Numbered from the stretch's first letter, positions 37,363 to 45,760 are shown. The stretch: 64,000 bases of DNA from Acidobacteriota bacterium (GCA_016201205.1 JACQDF010000030.1:1-64000), one strand, 5' to 3'. Translations and numbers: made by a program. Notes: generated by a model from the letters alone, not told the origin.

Positions 37363-37899
37363 ATGAGGGAAAGCATCTTTACTGCCGCACTGGCGGCCGC
37401 ATTCGCCCAGGCTTGCTGGAGCGCCGACGCGGTCCGCCCCGCCCCGGACTACACAGTTATGCTCCCCGGCGGCAGAGAGGTGAAGCTCGGCGATTACCGT
37501 GGCAAGGTGCTGTCTTTGGCCTTCATTCTCACCACTTGAACGCATTGCCAGGCGCACGCTCAGGTCATGAGCGGAATCTACAATCAGTACAAAGCACAAG
37601 GGCTGGAGGTCCTGCTGGCGGCCATAAACCAGGATCCGCAGGTGCCCCAATTCATCCGCACTTTCAACCTCCCCTTTGCGGTCGGCACAACCGACGAGGT
37701 ACGGGCGCGGAACTTCCTGCAAATCTCGGCGGTGACGAGGGCGTTTGTGCCGTGGCTGGTGATCATCGACCGCAAAGGAATGATCCGCGAGCAGCAATAT
37801 GGCGACTCGCCGTTCTTCCAGAACCAGCAGCAGAACATCCGGAGCATGGTCGAGAAACTGCTGTCGGAACGAGCGCCGGGAACGGGGAAAAAGAAGTGA
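37363..37899 (+). CDS. Thioredoxin-like selenoprotein (TGA as Sec at codon 59)
   Basis: 178 residues if the TGA at 37537-37539 is read as selenocysteine. N-terminal signal ([20 protein letters not shown]), then [20 protein letters not shown], so U-x-x-C replaces the C-x-x-C of redoxins. The frame continues through [19 protein letters not shown] and [15 protein letters not shown] to a TGA at 37899, which is typical of the TlpA/AhpC fold with no loss of quality after the first TGA. The ORF track shows only the part after 37567. A hairpin suited to SECIS function follows the TGA. The next gene overlaps the stop as TGATG. A sequencing error of TGC or TGT to TGA is the main alternative. Confidence 0.8.
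37557..37573 (+). promoter_or_regulatory. Putative bacterial SECIS hairpin (thioredoxin-like gene)
   Basis: CGCTCA (37557-37562) pairs perfectly with TGAGCG (37568-37573) around the loop GGTCA. The stem begins 17 bases after the TGA, and the GGU of the loop matches the position and sequence type of the E. coli fdhF SECIS loop recognised by SelB. Confidence 0.7.
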
Positions 37900-38801
37900 T
37901 GACACGCAGGAGCCTGATGGCGGGGTCCGCGCTGGCGGCAGCCGCGCGCGGCAACGCCCAGAGCGCCCGGCCGGGGCGCATCCGGCTGGCCGTATCCACT
38001 TACTCTTACTGGCATTTTCGCGGCGACCGGTATCCGGTCGAGAAGGTGATCGAAGATGCCGCGCGGCTGGGATTCGACGGCGTCGAGATTCTTCATCGCC
38101 AGATGGCGGGCGAGGACCGCGCCTATCTGAACAAGCTCAAGCAGCTCGCCTTTCAGCTCGGGCTGGCGTTGCCGATGCTGTCGATTCACCAGGACTTCGT
38201 CTGGCCGAAACCGGAAGACCGCAAACGCAACATCGAACACACGGTGCATTGCATCGATCTGGCCCACCAGATGGGCATCCCGTGCATCCGGCTCAACTCC
38301 GGCCGGTGGAAAACGGTCCAGTCCTTCGACGATCTCATGAAGGTGAAGGGGGACGAGCCGCCGCTCTCCGGATTCACGGACGCGGACGGGATCAGGTGGT
38401 GTATCGAGTCGATTCAGGAGTGCCTGCCGGCCGCGGAAAAGGCCGGCGTCCTGCTGGCGCTGGAGAATCATTGGGGCCTGACAACGCGCACCGAGACCCT
38501 GCTGCGCATTCACAAAGCGGTCCAGTCGGCGTGGCTGGGAATCAATCTCGACACCGGCAATTTTCCCGGCGAGCCGTACGGGGAAATCGAGAAGCTTGCG
38601 CCGCACGCCAGCATCGTACAGGCAAAAACCTACCACGGCGGCGGCGTATGGTACACGCTGGATCTGGATTACAAGCGTATCGCGGGGATCTTGAAGAAGG
38701 CGGGATTCCACGGATGGGTGTCGCTGGAAATGGAAGGGAATGAGGCTGCGTCGACGGCTGTCCCCAAGAGCCTGGCCATACTGCGCGAAGCGTTTGGCTG
38801 A
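37899..38801 (+). CDS. Sugar phosphate isomerase/epimerase-like TIM barrel, Tat-exported
   Basis: 300 residues from the ATG at 37899, overlapping the selenoprotein stop (TGATG). The Tat-type start [18 protein letters not shown] leads to a xylose-isomerase-like AP-endonuclease-2 family barrel: [35 protein letters not shown] (metal Glu), NLDTGNFPG (Asp), AKTYHGGG (His) and VSLEMEGNE (Glu). These residues form the divalent-metal site of the family. It probably epimerises or isomerises a sugar or polyol. Translational coupling to a thioredoxin-like selenoprotein is unusual. Confidence 0.8.
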   Translation: MTRRSLMAGSALAAAARGNAQSARPGRIRLAVSTYSYWHFRGDRYPVEKVIEDAARLGFDGVEILHRQMAGEDRAYLNKLKQLAFQLGLALPMLSIHQDFVWPKPEDRKRNIEHTVHCIDLAHQMGIPCIRLNSGRWKTVQSFDDLMKVKGDEPPLSGFTDADGIRWCIESIQECLPAAEKAGVLLALENHWGLTTRTETLLRIHKAVQSAWLGINLDTGNFPGEPYGEIEKLAPHASIVQAKTYHGGGVWYTLDLDYKRIAGILKKAGFHGWVSLEMEGNEAASTAVPKSLAILREAFG

Positions 38802-38822
38802 TCCGCAGGCCCAGCGGTTCTG

Positions 38823-39827
38823 TCAGGTCTGACTCGACACAAAAAAATCGATCTTGTGAAGCAGGGCTTCGAAGGTGATCCCGAACACCGGCAGCACAAT
38901 CCAGGCGGCTCGCACCGGCAGCATCACTTCCCGCTGCTGCACCTGCACCGTGATGTCCAGAAGAGACGCCAGTGCGTGAGCCACCTGTCGTTTGACAATG
39001 TCCAAAGTCTCTACCCGCAGCATGAACACGAGAATCGCCGAGTGGTCCCAGGAAAAGAACTGGTCGGCTGGCGAGAGGTTGGTGGCCAGTTGTTCGGAAA
39101 TCGCGAAAACAAGATTGTCGGCAACACCTCGTCCAAAGCGATCTGTGACGACGCGATACCGCTCGGCGGCAAAGACGGCCGCGTAGGCGTGATCGCCAGC
39201 CTCAATGGCGGCGAGGAGTACGCGCTCGGCCTGCTTGCGCGTCGGGAAGCCGGTCGCCGATTCAAACTCCGCCTCCCCTGCAATGGTGAAGCCCGGCGCA
39301 TTCTTGGCGTGAGCCTCCAGTTGCTGTTTCAGCCCACTCAGGTTCCGGACTGTATCGTCCCGCTGTTTTTGATGTTCCTCGCGGATGGCTCGAAGGTGGT
39401 CCGCGAGTGAGTTTTTCAGAGTCAGGAAATCCTCTGCGCTATAGGCTCGTTCAATCTTCCGCTCCACCTCTTGCAACTGCACCGCCAAGGATTGGCTGGT
39501 TTTGCCAAGATCCACGATCGTATGGGAGAGCATGGAGATCATCTGGTGGAGATACGCATGGTGCATCCGGAAGTGCTGCGCGGCCCGCCGGTTGTATTCT
39601 TCCAGCGCCTTGTTGGCGGCGCCGGTCAGAACGAGCACATTCTCGTGATTGGGGTCCTCATCCAACTGGCGGAGAATCTCGTCGATGTCGGATCGGAATT
39701 TCGCGTGATCGTCCTCATTCACGGCGATGGAATGCAGGCCGATGCCCTGGATGAGCAGAGATAACCCCCGGAAAAAGGCGCCGGCTTTGTCAGCCGAGCT
39801 ATCGAGGTATTTACGCAGTGAGATCAC
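38823..39827 (-). CDS. GGDEF-like protein with degenerate active site
   Basis: 334 residues. A mostly helical N-terminal region of about 190 residues includes a likely coiled coil (LQEVERKIERAYSAEDFLTLKNSL). The C-terminal part follows the GGDEF fold: ESATGFPTRKQAERVL stands in for the usual D-x-L-T-x-L-x-N-R, and FFSWDHSAILVFM occupies the GGDEF hairpin as S-W-D-H-S. With the signature lost, it is unlikely to make c-di-GMP and may bind GTP or c-di-GMP as a receptor or signalling partner. It is divergent from hemerythrin and shares with it a palindromic operator. Confidence 0.65.
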   Translation of the reverse strand: MISLRKYLDSSADKAGAFFRGLSLLIQGIGLHSIAVNEDDHAKFRSDIDEILRQLDEDPNHENVLVLTGAANKALEEYNRRAAQHFRMHHAYLHQMISMLSHTIVDLGKTSQSLAVQLQEVERKIERAYSAEDFLTLKNSLADHLRAIREEHQKQRDDTVRNLSGLKQQLEAHAKNAPGFTIAGEAEFESATGFPTRKQAERVLLAAIEAGDHAYAAVFAAERYRVVTDRFGRGVADNLVFAISEQLATNLSPADQFFSWDHSAILVFMLRVETLDIVKRQVAHALASLLDITVQVQQREVMLPVRAAWIVLPVFGITFEALLHKIDFFVSSQT

Positions 39828-39892
39828 GGCCGGCTTCCTTTACGACTTATCGGCCGGCAGGACGGGATTCTGCGGATGGAGAAGCTGTTTTG

Positions 39893-39906
39893 GTGACCTA
39901 GGTCAC
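39893..39906. promoter_or_regulatory. Perfect 14-bp palindrome, CRP/FNR-type operator candidate
   Basis: GTGACCTAGGTCAC fits GTGA-N6-TCAC, the half-site pattern of the CRP/FNR family. It lies between the divergent GGDEF-like gene (66 bases from its start) and hemerythrin (49 bases from its start). Confidence 0.6.
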
Positions 39907-39955
39907 TGTGGCTGGGCGGCGCTTGCTCCAGAATCAGGCTCTGGAGGCATTCCCA

Positions 39956-40477
39956 ATGACCCACCCGGTTGAATTGCTGATCAACGAACACCGCCTGATC
40001 GAACGAGTGCTTGACGAACTGGAGCAGCGGCTGTCTGGAGACGCGTTTCCCGCGGAGTTTCTCGAGAAGGCCCTCGATTTCTTCATCCGCTTTGCCGACG
40101 GCGTCCACCATCACAAGGAAGAGCAAGTGCTGTTTCCGGCGCTGGCTGCGGCCGGCGTTCCCGTCGAGGGAGGCCCCATCGGGGTGATGCTCGATGAGCA
40201 CCAGTTTGGACGGCACTGCCTGAGGATGATAGGAGCGAACCTGCCCGCGGCTCTCCAGGGGAGCGAGGAATCCGAAGTCCAAGTGCGGCAATATGCGGCC
40301 CAGTACCTTGAACTGCTGAGGCGCCACATCTGGAAGGAAGACAACGTGCTGTTTCAGATTGCGCAGCGCGTTCTGTGCTCGTCCGGCGACGTGGCGGCAC
40401 TCGAAAAGCAATTTCGCGAAGTGCCGAATCCGCTGGAAGAGCTGGTGGCCGAGCTGACCGGCGCCGGCGTCCGCTAG
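39956..40477 (+). CDS. Hemerythrin-domain protein
   Basis: 173 residues from the ATG at 39956 (MTHPVELLINEHRLIE), with GGAGG 8 bases before it; the track start at 39908 has no such site. The four-helix hemerythrin diiron ligands are visible: NEHRLIERVLDEL, HHHKEEQVLFPAL (HxxxE), LDEHQFGRHCL, and RHIWKEDNVLF (HxxxxD). Such proteins bind oxygen or nitric oxide or sense redox state. The CRP/FNR-type palindrome upstream fits oxygen- or NO-dependent expression. The following 267 bases to 40744 hold no gene that I can support. Confidence 0.88.
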   Translation: MTHPVELLINEHRLIERVLDELEQRLSGDAFPAEFLEKALDFFIRFADGVHHHKEEQVLFPALAAAGVPVEGGPIGVMLDEHQFGRHCLRMIGANLPAALQGSEESEVQVRQYAAQYLELLRRHIWKEDNVLFQIAQRVLCSSGDVAALEKQFREVPNPLEELVAELTGAGVR

Positions 40478-40744
40478 TCACTTTGTCTTTGTGGATTTTC
40501 CGCCCGCTTTGAAGAGGAAGATCCTGGCGCTTGGAGGGGGCTGCCAAACAACAGGCGCTTGCAGCCGGCGAAGGCCGAGAACAGTACGGCCCACTCCTTC
40601 AAGCGCGCGCGCCTTCGCGCCTGAGCGCCTGAGTCGTTAGCCCGACATCCAGCCGGCATGGAGGTCGAGCATTCGAAACTCTCAATTCCTCGCGTAAGGG
40701 GTCGCCGCGCACGGCGGCAGCACGTCGGCGGCCTGAGCATCATC

Positions 40745-41023
40745 TCACGGAACACGCTCGCCTTTCGGGGCCTGAGCAGGAAGCAGAAAAGTCTTGATCA
40801 ACTCACCCTCGCCGCAGACTGTCATACCGGAGAATCGCTTGTACCACAGACCCTCGAGTACCTCGGGCTCGCCGTCAAGCCACTTGGCCAGCAGTTCTAA
40901 CTGAGATGCGGGAATCTTCCGGCTCTGGACGCGGTCTAGCAGATGCTGAAACAGAGCGGGTGGAACATATTGGCGGCGGACTCTCGGCACGACCTGATCC
41001 CTAGCTTCCCGACCCTCTAGCAT
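40745..41023 (-). CDS. Hypothetical protein paired with RHH protein
   Basis: 92 residues, four bases after the stop of the ribbon-helix-helix gene on the same strand. Sequence features: a basic start (QVVPRVRRQYVPPALFQHLLDR), then LELLAKWLDGEPEVLEGLWYKRF and GMTVCGEGELIKTFLLPAQ. No catalytic motif of a known toxin is recognised. Its size and position fit the second gene of a toxin-antitoxin-like module, but a non-toxin role is equally open. A later GTG (VVPRVRRQY) is an alternative start. Confidence 0.55.
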   Translation of the reverse strand: MLEGREARDQVVPRVRRQYVPPALFQHLLDRVQSRKIPASQLELLAKWLDGEPEVLEGLWYKRFSGMTVCGEGELIKTFLLPAQAPKGERVP

Positions 41024-41027
41024 CTAG

Positions 41028-41369
41028 CTAGATCCCATAGAAGCCGCGAGTGAGACGCTCTTTGATCCGTGCCGCCTCAACCGGATTCGAGGCCGCCGCG
41101 AGCCGTTTGGCTAGAAGGCCCAATTCTTCGGGGCTAAGGCGATTCCCCTTGCCCTCCAGGACGGCAAGTTCCGCGGTTTCGAGTGCGACCTCTTCCCCAG
41201 TTGGCTTTCGCGCCACCACCCGGCTCCCGGTTAGCGCCTGCCGCACGAACCAGTGATAGACGGCCAATGCGCTCTTGATCACCTCCGTTCGCTTGGAGCG
41301 CGTCAACTCGGCCATCTGGTCAACCAGTGCAAGTTCGTTCGGTGTCAGGACGGGCTGGATTCTTGCCAT
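41028..41369 (-). CDS. Ribbon-helix-helix-like DNA-binding protein
   Basis: 113 residues. The first 45 residues (IQPVLTPNELALVDQMAEL...SKRTEVIKSALAVYHWFV) match the RHH/CopG pattern of a short strand and two helices. The rest is a helical tail (LSPEELGLLAKRLAAASNPVEAARIKERL) that may contact a partner. Such proteins usually repress their own promoter and, in toxin-antitoxin pairs, neutralise the product of the adjacent gene, here the 92-residue protein. Confidence 0.65.
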   Translation of the reverse strand: MARIQPVLTPNELALVDQMAELTRSKRTEVIKSALAVYHWFVRQALTGSRVVARKPTGEEVALETAELAVLEGKGNRLSPEELGLLAKRLAAASNPVEAARIKERLTRGFYGI

Positions 41370-41688
41370 ACTCGGATATCCTCAGTTTCTGTGTTTATTC
41401 TACTCCTTTCTGTCCACGTTGTCGAGCGCGGGACAGCACTCGCCTGCAGTCTTGGGTTGGCCAGGGGATAGGACACCCCTTCCAATCCGCCTTTGTTCCC
41501 GTTGTGTAGCGCTCGGGGAGCCACATCGAGACGGATGCAGATGCGAAACCGCCCGGTCGGTTAGCACCTTCCCGCACGGAGCCCTTCTCCTGGTTTCGAC
41601 CGTCGGCGAGGCCAGGTTATCGGAACCGGGTACCACCCGAAGTCACTACGACCAGACGGCCCTTGAGTTCCAATCTCAGCACGTCCTG
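41370..41688. other. Gene-free stretch between RHH module and MITE-like element
   Basis: About 320 bases before the repeat element. The plus-strand ORF 41275-41715 crosses it, but the translation shows no family-like sequence and its first part is antisense to the RHH gene. I see no tRNA, riboswitch or clear terminator. Confidence 0.4.
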
Positions 41689-41822
41689 GGGGTGCTTAAC
41701 GGTTTTGGGGATTGAGCTTGTTCGGCCTCGAAATCCGCTCCCTAACGGTCGCGGCTCGGCAACGGTTACTGAGCCGCGAGCGTCAGCGAGCGGTCAGGCT
41801 CCCCCAAACGGTTAAGCACCCC
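41689..41822. mobile_element. MITE-like element with 22-bp inverted ends and REP core
   Basis: GGGGTGCTTAAC at 41689-41700 is the exact reverse complement of GTTAAGCACCCC at 41811-41822. The next ten inner bases also pair at eight positions, giving ends of about 22 bases around a 134-base unit. No ORF of its own. The centre (41735-41795) is the REP-like repeat also found at 721-782. Confidence 0.6.
41735..41795. repeat. REP-like palindromic repeat, copy 2
   Basis: Imperfect palindrome with GCGGCTC/GAGCCGC core and arms ccgctccctaacggtc and gcgtcagcgagcggtc. Its reverse complement closely matches copy 1 at 721-782. Confidence 0.75.
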
Positions 41823-41883
41823 GGGACTGGTCGGCGAGTCCCCGTCGGCGAACGTCAATTCGCTAGGATAAAGAACGAAGGGC

Positions 41884-42360
41884 ATGAGAATCTCGATTGG
41901 CGCCGACCACGCCGGGTTTTCCCTCAAGGAGCAACTGCGGGAGAAACTGGCGGCGCAGGGGCACGAGGTCATCGATCACGGGACCAACAGCATGGACTCT
42001 GCCGATTATCCCGACTTCGCGGTGAAGGTAGCCGAGGACGTGGGGCAAGGCCGGGTGGAACGAGGCATCCTGGTCTGCTCGACGGGCGTCGGCATGTCGA
42101 TCGCGGCGAACAAGATTCCCGGCGTCCGCGCGGCGCTGGCCTGGGATCCGGACGAAGTGCGCCTGACCCGTGAGCACAACGACGCCAACGTCCTCACCCT
42201 GGGCGCCAAGTACCTGGGCCTCGATCAGGCCGGGCAGCTCGTATCGATTTTTCTCGAAACAGAGTTCCAGGGCGGCCGGCACGCACGGCGCCTCGCCAAG
42301 ATCGCTGACACGGAAGATCGCGTCCGCAACAATTCGGGCAAGCAAGGAGAAGCGGAATAG
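41884..42360 (+). CDS. rpiB: Ribose-5-phosphate isomerase B
   Basis: 158 residues, the usual size. [42 protein letters not shown] (catalytic Cys) and the [16 protein letters not shown] segment are the standard RpiB motifs. It interconverts ribose-5-phosphate and ribulose-5-phosphate in the pentose phosphate pathway, in the cytoplasm. glyA follows one base after its stop, as in many bacteria where rpiB and glyA are adjacent. A TAGGAT box about 14 bases upstream may be the -10. Confidence 0.95.
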   Translation: MRISIGADHAGFSLKEQLREKLAAQGHEVIDHGTNSMDSADYPDFAVKVAEDVGQGRVERGILVCSTGVGMSIAANKIPGVRAALAWDPDEVRLTREHNDANVLTLGAKYLGLDQAGQLVSIFLETEFQGGRHARRLAKIADTEDRVRNNSGKQGEAE

Positions 42361-42361
42361 C

Positions 42362-43648
42362 ATGACCGAACAGGAGCGCATGGAGCGGCCGCTGGCCGAG
42401 GTGGATCCGGAAGTGCAGGACGCGATTCGTCAGGAAATCGAGCGTCAGCATTCCGGACTCGAATTGATCGCCAGCGAGAATTTCACTTCCGAGGCCGTGC
42501 TGGAAGCGACCGCCAGCGTGTTCACCAACAAGTACGCCGAGGGGTATCCCGGCAGGCGGTACTATGGCGGGTGCGAATTCACGGACGTTGTGGAGAATCT
42601 GGCGCGCGACCGCGCCAAGGCGCTGTTTCGCGCCGAGCACGCCAACGCGCAGCCGCATTCGGGATCGCAGGCCAATGAGGCTGCCTATGCCGCCGTGCTC
42701 AGCCCCGGGGACACGATCCTTGGAATGAACCTCTCGCACGGCGGGCACCTGACTCACGGCCATCATCTGAACTTCTCCGGCAAGACCTATAAAGTGATTC
42801 CCTACGGTGTGCGGCCCGAGGACGAGCGGATTGACTATGACGAGCTCGCCCGCCTGGCCGACGGCCACAAACCGAAGATGATCATAGCCGGCGGCAGCGC
42901 CTATCCGCGGATCATCGACTTCCGGAAGTTCCGTGAGATCGCCGATTCCGCCGGCGCCGTCCTGCTGGTGGACATGGCGCATTTTTCCGGGCTGGTTGCC
43001 GCTGGCCTGTATCCGAACCCCTGTGACTGGGCTGACATCGTCACCACGACGACGCACAAGACGCTGCGCGGCCCGCGCGCGGGTCTGATCCTCTGTAAGG
43101 GGAAATTTGCCGCTGCCGTCGACAAGAGCCTGTTCCCCGGCGTGCAAGGCGGTCCGCTGGTGCATGTGATCGCAGCCAAAGCGGTTGCGCTGAAAGAAGC
43201 GATGACGCCGGAGTTCGTCACCTACCAAAAGCAGGTGATCCTCAACGCTCAGGCGCTGGCCGAGGAACTGGCGCTCGCCGGCTTCCGGATTGTTTCCGGC
43301 GGCACGGACACGCATCTGCTGCTGGTGGACGTATTCGCCAAAGGCGTCCGCGGCAAGGAAGCCGAACAAGCCCTGGACCGCGCCCATATCACCGTCAACA
43401 AGAACACCATCCCGTTCGACGCTAATCCGCCTCTCAATCCCAGCGGCGTGCGTCTGGGCTCCCCCGCAGTCACCACTCGCGGGTTCCGCGAAACCGAGAT
43501 GAGAGAAGTCGGCAGGCTCATCGCCGATGTGCTGGTGAACATCCAGTCCGCCGAGACGATCGGTTCGGTGGGCCGGCGCGTGCTCGCATTGACCGGGAAG
43601 TTTCCATTGTACCGCTGGAAACTGGCCCCGGCCGCCATCGCCCGTTGA
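42362..43648 (+). CDS. glyA: Serine hydroxymethyltransferase
   Basis: 428 residues from the ATG at 42362 ([18 protein letters not shown]); the track ORF starts 192 bases too early inside rpiB. Family motifs: [58 protein letters not shown] and [14 protein letters not shown], the last with the PLP-binding Lys. It converts serine and tetrahydrofolate to glycine and 5,10-methylene-THF. AAGGAG from the rpiB end serves as ribosome-binding site. The glycosyltransferase gene begins right after its stop. Confidence 0.97.
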   Translation: MTEQERMERPLAEVDPEVQDAIRQEIERQHSGLELIASENFTSEAVLEATASVFTNKYAEGYPGRRYYGGCEFTDVVENLARDRAKALFRAEHANAQPHSGSQANEAAYAAVLSPGDTILGMNLSHGGHLTHGHHLNFSGKTYKVIPYGVRPEDERIDYDELARLADGHKPKMIIAGGSAYPRIIDFRKFREIADSAGAVLLVDMAHFSGLVAAGLYPNPCDWADIVTTTTHKTLRGPRAGLILCKGKFAAAVDKSLFPGVQGGPLVHVIAAKAVALKEAMTPEFVTYQKQVILNAQALAEELALAGFRIVSGGTDTHLLLVDVFAKGVRGKEAEQALDRAHITVNKNTIPFDANPPLNPSGVRLGSPAVTTRGFRETEMREVGRLIADVLVNIQSAETIGSVGRRVLALTGKFPLYRWKLAPAAIAR

Positions 43649-44809
43649 ATGTCGCTGTCGATTGTTCTGGACGCCCGGCACATCCGCGATTTTGGTGTCG
43701 GAACCTACATTCGCAACCTGACACAGAGCCTGGGCAAACTCGATTCGGACAACCAGTACACGCTGGTCATCCATCCAGGGGATGCACCGCTGCTGGCGGG
43801 CCTGCCCATCAATTTCCGGCTCGTTCATTACGAAGGCCGCGACACACAGCCTTCCGAACATTTTTCGTTCCCGCTCTTCCTGCGGCGTCTGCCGGCCAGC
43901 CTGTATCACATCCCTATCACGATGGTTCCCGTGTGGATGCCGGGGCCTTACGTGGTGACGGTGCACGACGTCAGCCGGCTGCTGTTCGAGCCGCTGCCGC
44001 GCTGGCGGCACGGCCTCCGCCGGTTTCGGCTCCGGCGCGCCTTGTTGAAAGCGGGCCGCATCATCACCGTTTCGGAAGCCACCAGGAACGACGTCGAGGA
44101 ACTGCTCGGCATCCCGGCGCAAAAAATCCGGCTGATCCATAACGCGCCCGATCCGCGCTTCTTCGAGCATGGCCCGCCTTCGGACGCCCGCGCCGGCGGC
44201 CCCGGCGTCTACGACCACGAGCGGCGGCGCATTCTCGAGCGATATCAGATCACGTACCCGTTTCTGCTCTACGCCGGAACGATCCGGCCGCAGAAGAACA
44301 TCCCGCGGCTGGTGGAGGCGTTTGCCGTTCTGAGGGGCGAACTGGAAGAGCACGCGGTGTACAAGGATCTGCGTCTCATCATCATCGGCGACGAGATCTC
44401 GCGCTATCCCGGCGTGCGCCGCGCGGTCGTCGAAACACGCATGGCCAACGCCGTGCGTTTTCTGGGCTTCGTGCCGTTCGACACGCTGCGGGTGTTCTAT
44501 GAGTCGGCCGCGGCCTTCGTGTTTCCGTCGTTGTATGAAGGCTTCGGCCTGCCGCCGCTCGAAGCGATGGCTTCCGGAACACCGGTGGTGACCTCCTGCG
44601 TCAGCTCGCTTCCGGAGGTGGTGGGCGATGCGGCCGTGATCGTGAACCCGGAAAATGTGTTTGACATCGCCCGCGGCATGAAAGAAGTTCTGCTCGACGA
44701 GGACTTGCGCCGCCGTCTGGTCCGGGCCGGGATCGAGCAGGCGGCCCGCTTCAGTTGGGAGCGGACCGCGCGGGAAGTGCTCGAGACCTATCAAGAGGTG
44801 GCCCGCTGA
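43649..44809 (+). CDS. Glycosyltransferase family 4 (GT-B)
   Basis: 386 residues beginning immediately after the glyA TGA. N-terminal Rossmann half with DARHIRDFGVGTYIRNL. C-terminal half with FLLYAGTIRPQKNIPRLVEAF, RFLGFVPFDTLRVFYESAAAFVFPSLYEGFGLPPLEAMASG and the nucleotide-sugar motif E-G-F-G-L-P-x-x-E typical of GT4. It transfers a sugar, often mannose or glucose, to a lipid or polysaccharide acceptor at the inner membrane. Donor and acceptor cannot be named. It completes an rpiB-glyA-GT operon. Confidence 0.9.
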   Translation: MSLSIVLDARHIRDFGVGTYIRNLTQSLGKLDSDNQYTLVIHPGDAPLLAGLPINFRLVHYEGRDTQPSEHFSFPLFLRRLPASLYHIPITMVPVWMPGPYVVTVHDVSRLLFEPLPRWRHGLRRFRLRRALLKAGRIITVSEATRNDVEELLGIPAQKIRLIHNAPDPRFFEHGPPSDARAGGPGVYDHERRRILERYQITYPFLLYAGTIRPQKNIPRLVEAFAVLRGELEEHAVYKDLRLIIIGDEISRYPGVRRAVVETRMANAVRFLGFVPFDTLRVFYESAAAFVFPSLYEGFGLPPLEAMASGTPVVTSCVSSLPEVVGDAAVIVNPENVFDIARGMKEVLLDEDLRRRLVRAGIEQAARFSWERTAREVLETYQEVAR

Positions 44810-44812
44810 CGC

Positions 44813-45754
44813 CTACGGCCGGATGCCCGTCGTGGACAGCCGGATGCGATACAGTCCTGTCCGCGCCGTGATGTAGAGTGTGCGTGCGTCGTCGTCACCC
44901 CAGTGCAGGTTGGCGGGAATCTCCGGCGTGACGATGACGCCGATGCGTCTGGCTTCCGGCGTGAACACGTGTGTCCCGCCCGGGCCTGTGCAGAACAGAT
45001 TGCCTTGCTGGTCGGTCTTCATTCCGTCGGGCGCTCCGGGCTCGGTCAGGTGGGTCACATCGGCGAAGACGCTCCCTTCACCAAGCGTTCCGCCGGCGAG
45101 CACCGGGAAGCGGTTCCAGATTTTGCGCTTCACGTCAGAGTTCGCCACGTAGAGATATTTCTCATCCGGCGTGAAGGCGAGCCCGTTGGGCCGCGTCATG
45201 TCCTTGTGCAACAGTGTGAGTACGCCGTCCTTGAGGCGGAAAACGCCATTGAAGTCGAGTTCTTTGGCTGGATCGTGGTCCTGCTTCACCAGGCCGTAGG
45301 GCGGGTCGGTGAAATAGAGCGCGCCGTCGGATTTGTACACGGCATCGTTGGGGCTGTTGAGCCGCTTCCCCTGCCATTCGGAGGCAAGCACGGTAAGCGA
45401 GCCGTCGGGCTCGAGGCGGGTGACACGCCGGTTGCCGTGCTCACAGAGGGTGATCCGGCCCTGGGGATCGAGCGTGAGCCCGTTGGAACCGATAAACGCG
45501 CCCTTGGGTGCGTCCGTGCCGTCAAAGCCGCTCGGCTTGCGGAACACAGTCAATTCGCCGGCGCGCGTCCATTTGTACATGGTGTTCTCCGGGATATCGC
45601 TGAACACCAGGCAGCCTTCTTTGATCCAGACAGGGCCTTCCGTGAACGAGAACCCGCCCGCGAGTTTTTCGATGACGGCGTCGCGGGGAATCAACGCGTC
45701 GATAGCGGGATCGAGCCGGATGATGCTGCCCACAAGGGCGGCTGGCGCGCTCAT
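44813..45754 (-). CDS. SMP-30/gluconolactonase-like lactonase
   Basis: 313 residues, no signal peptide. The six-bladed propeller family is shown by FSFTEGPVWI (metal Glu), SNGLTLDPQGRITLCEHGNRR, NSPNDAVYKSDGALYFTDPPYG (metal Asn and substrate site) and RPNGLAFTPDEKYLYVANSD (metal Asp). These are the calcium or zinc ligands of sugar lactonases that open aldonolactones. It would feed sugar acids to dehydratases such as that at 12564. A TAGAAT box ends 6 bases before the start codon. It converges on the glycosyltransferase gene with a three-base gap. Confidence 0.88.
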   Translation of the reverse strand: MSAPAALVGSIIRLDPAIDALIPRDAVIEKLAGGFSFTEGPVWIKEGCLVFSDIPENTMYKWTRAGELTVFRKPSGFDGTDAPKGAFIGSNGLTLDPQGRITLCEHGNRRVTRLEPDGSLTVLASEWQGKRLNSPNDAVYKSDGALYFTDPPYGLVKQDHDPAKELDFNGVFRLKDGVLTLLHKDMTRPNGLAFTPDEKYLYVANSDVKRKIWNRFPVLAGGTLGEGSVFADVTHLTEPGAPDGMKTDQQGNLFCTGPGGTHVFTPEARRIGVIVTPEIPANLHWGDDDARTLYITARTGLYRIRLSTTGIRP

Positions 45755-45760
45755 TCGACG

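Noticed and set aside
37413-38801. 462-aa ORF spanning the selenoprotein and isomerase
   Set aside because: Only the part from 37899 is the isomerase. The earlier part is another frame of the selenoprotein gene.
40474-40755. 93-aa minus-strand ORF in the gap after hemerythrin
   Set aside because: Cys/Arg/Ser-rich, no start signal and no domain; probably non-coding.
41275-41715. 146-aa plus-strand ORF before the MITE-like element
   Set aside because: It starts antisense to the RHH gene and shows no family-like stretch. I could not support it as a transposase remnant.
42194-44794. 866-aa minus-strand ORF
   Set aside because: Antisense to glyA and the glycosyltransferase; no recognisable motif and shadow-like composition.
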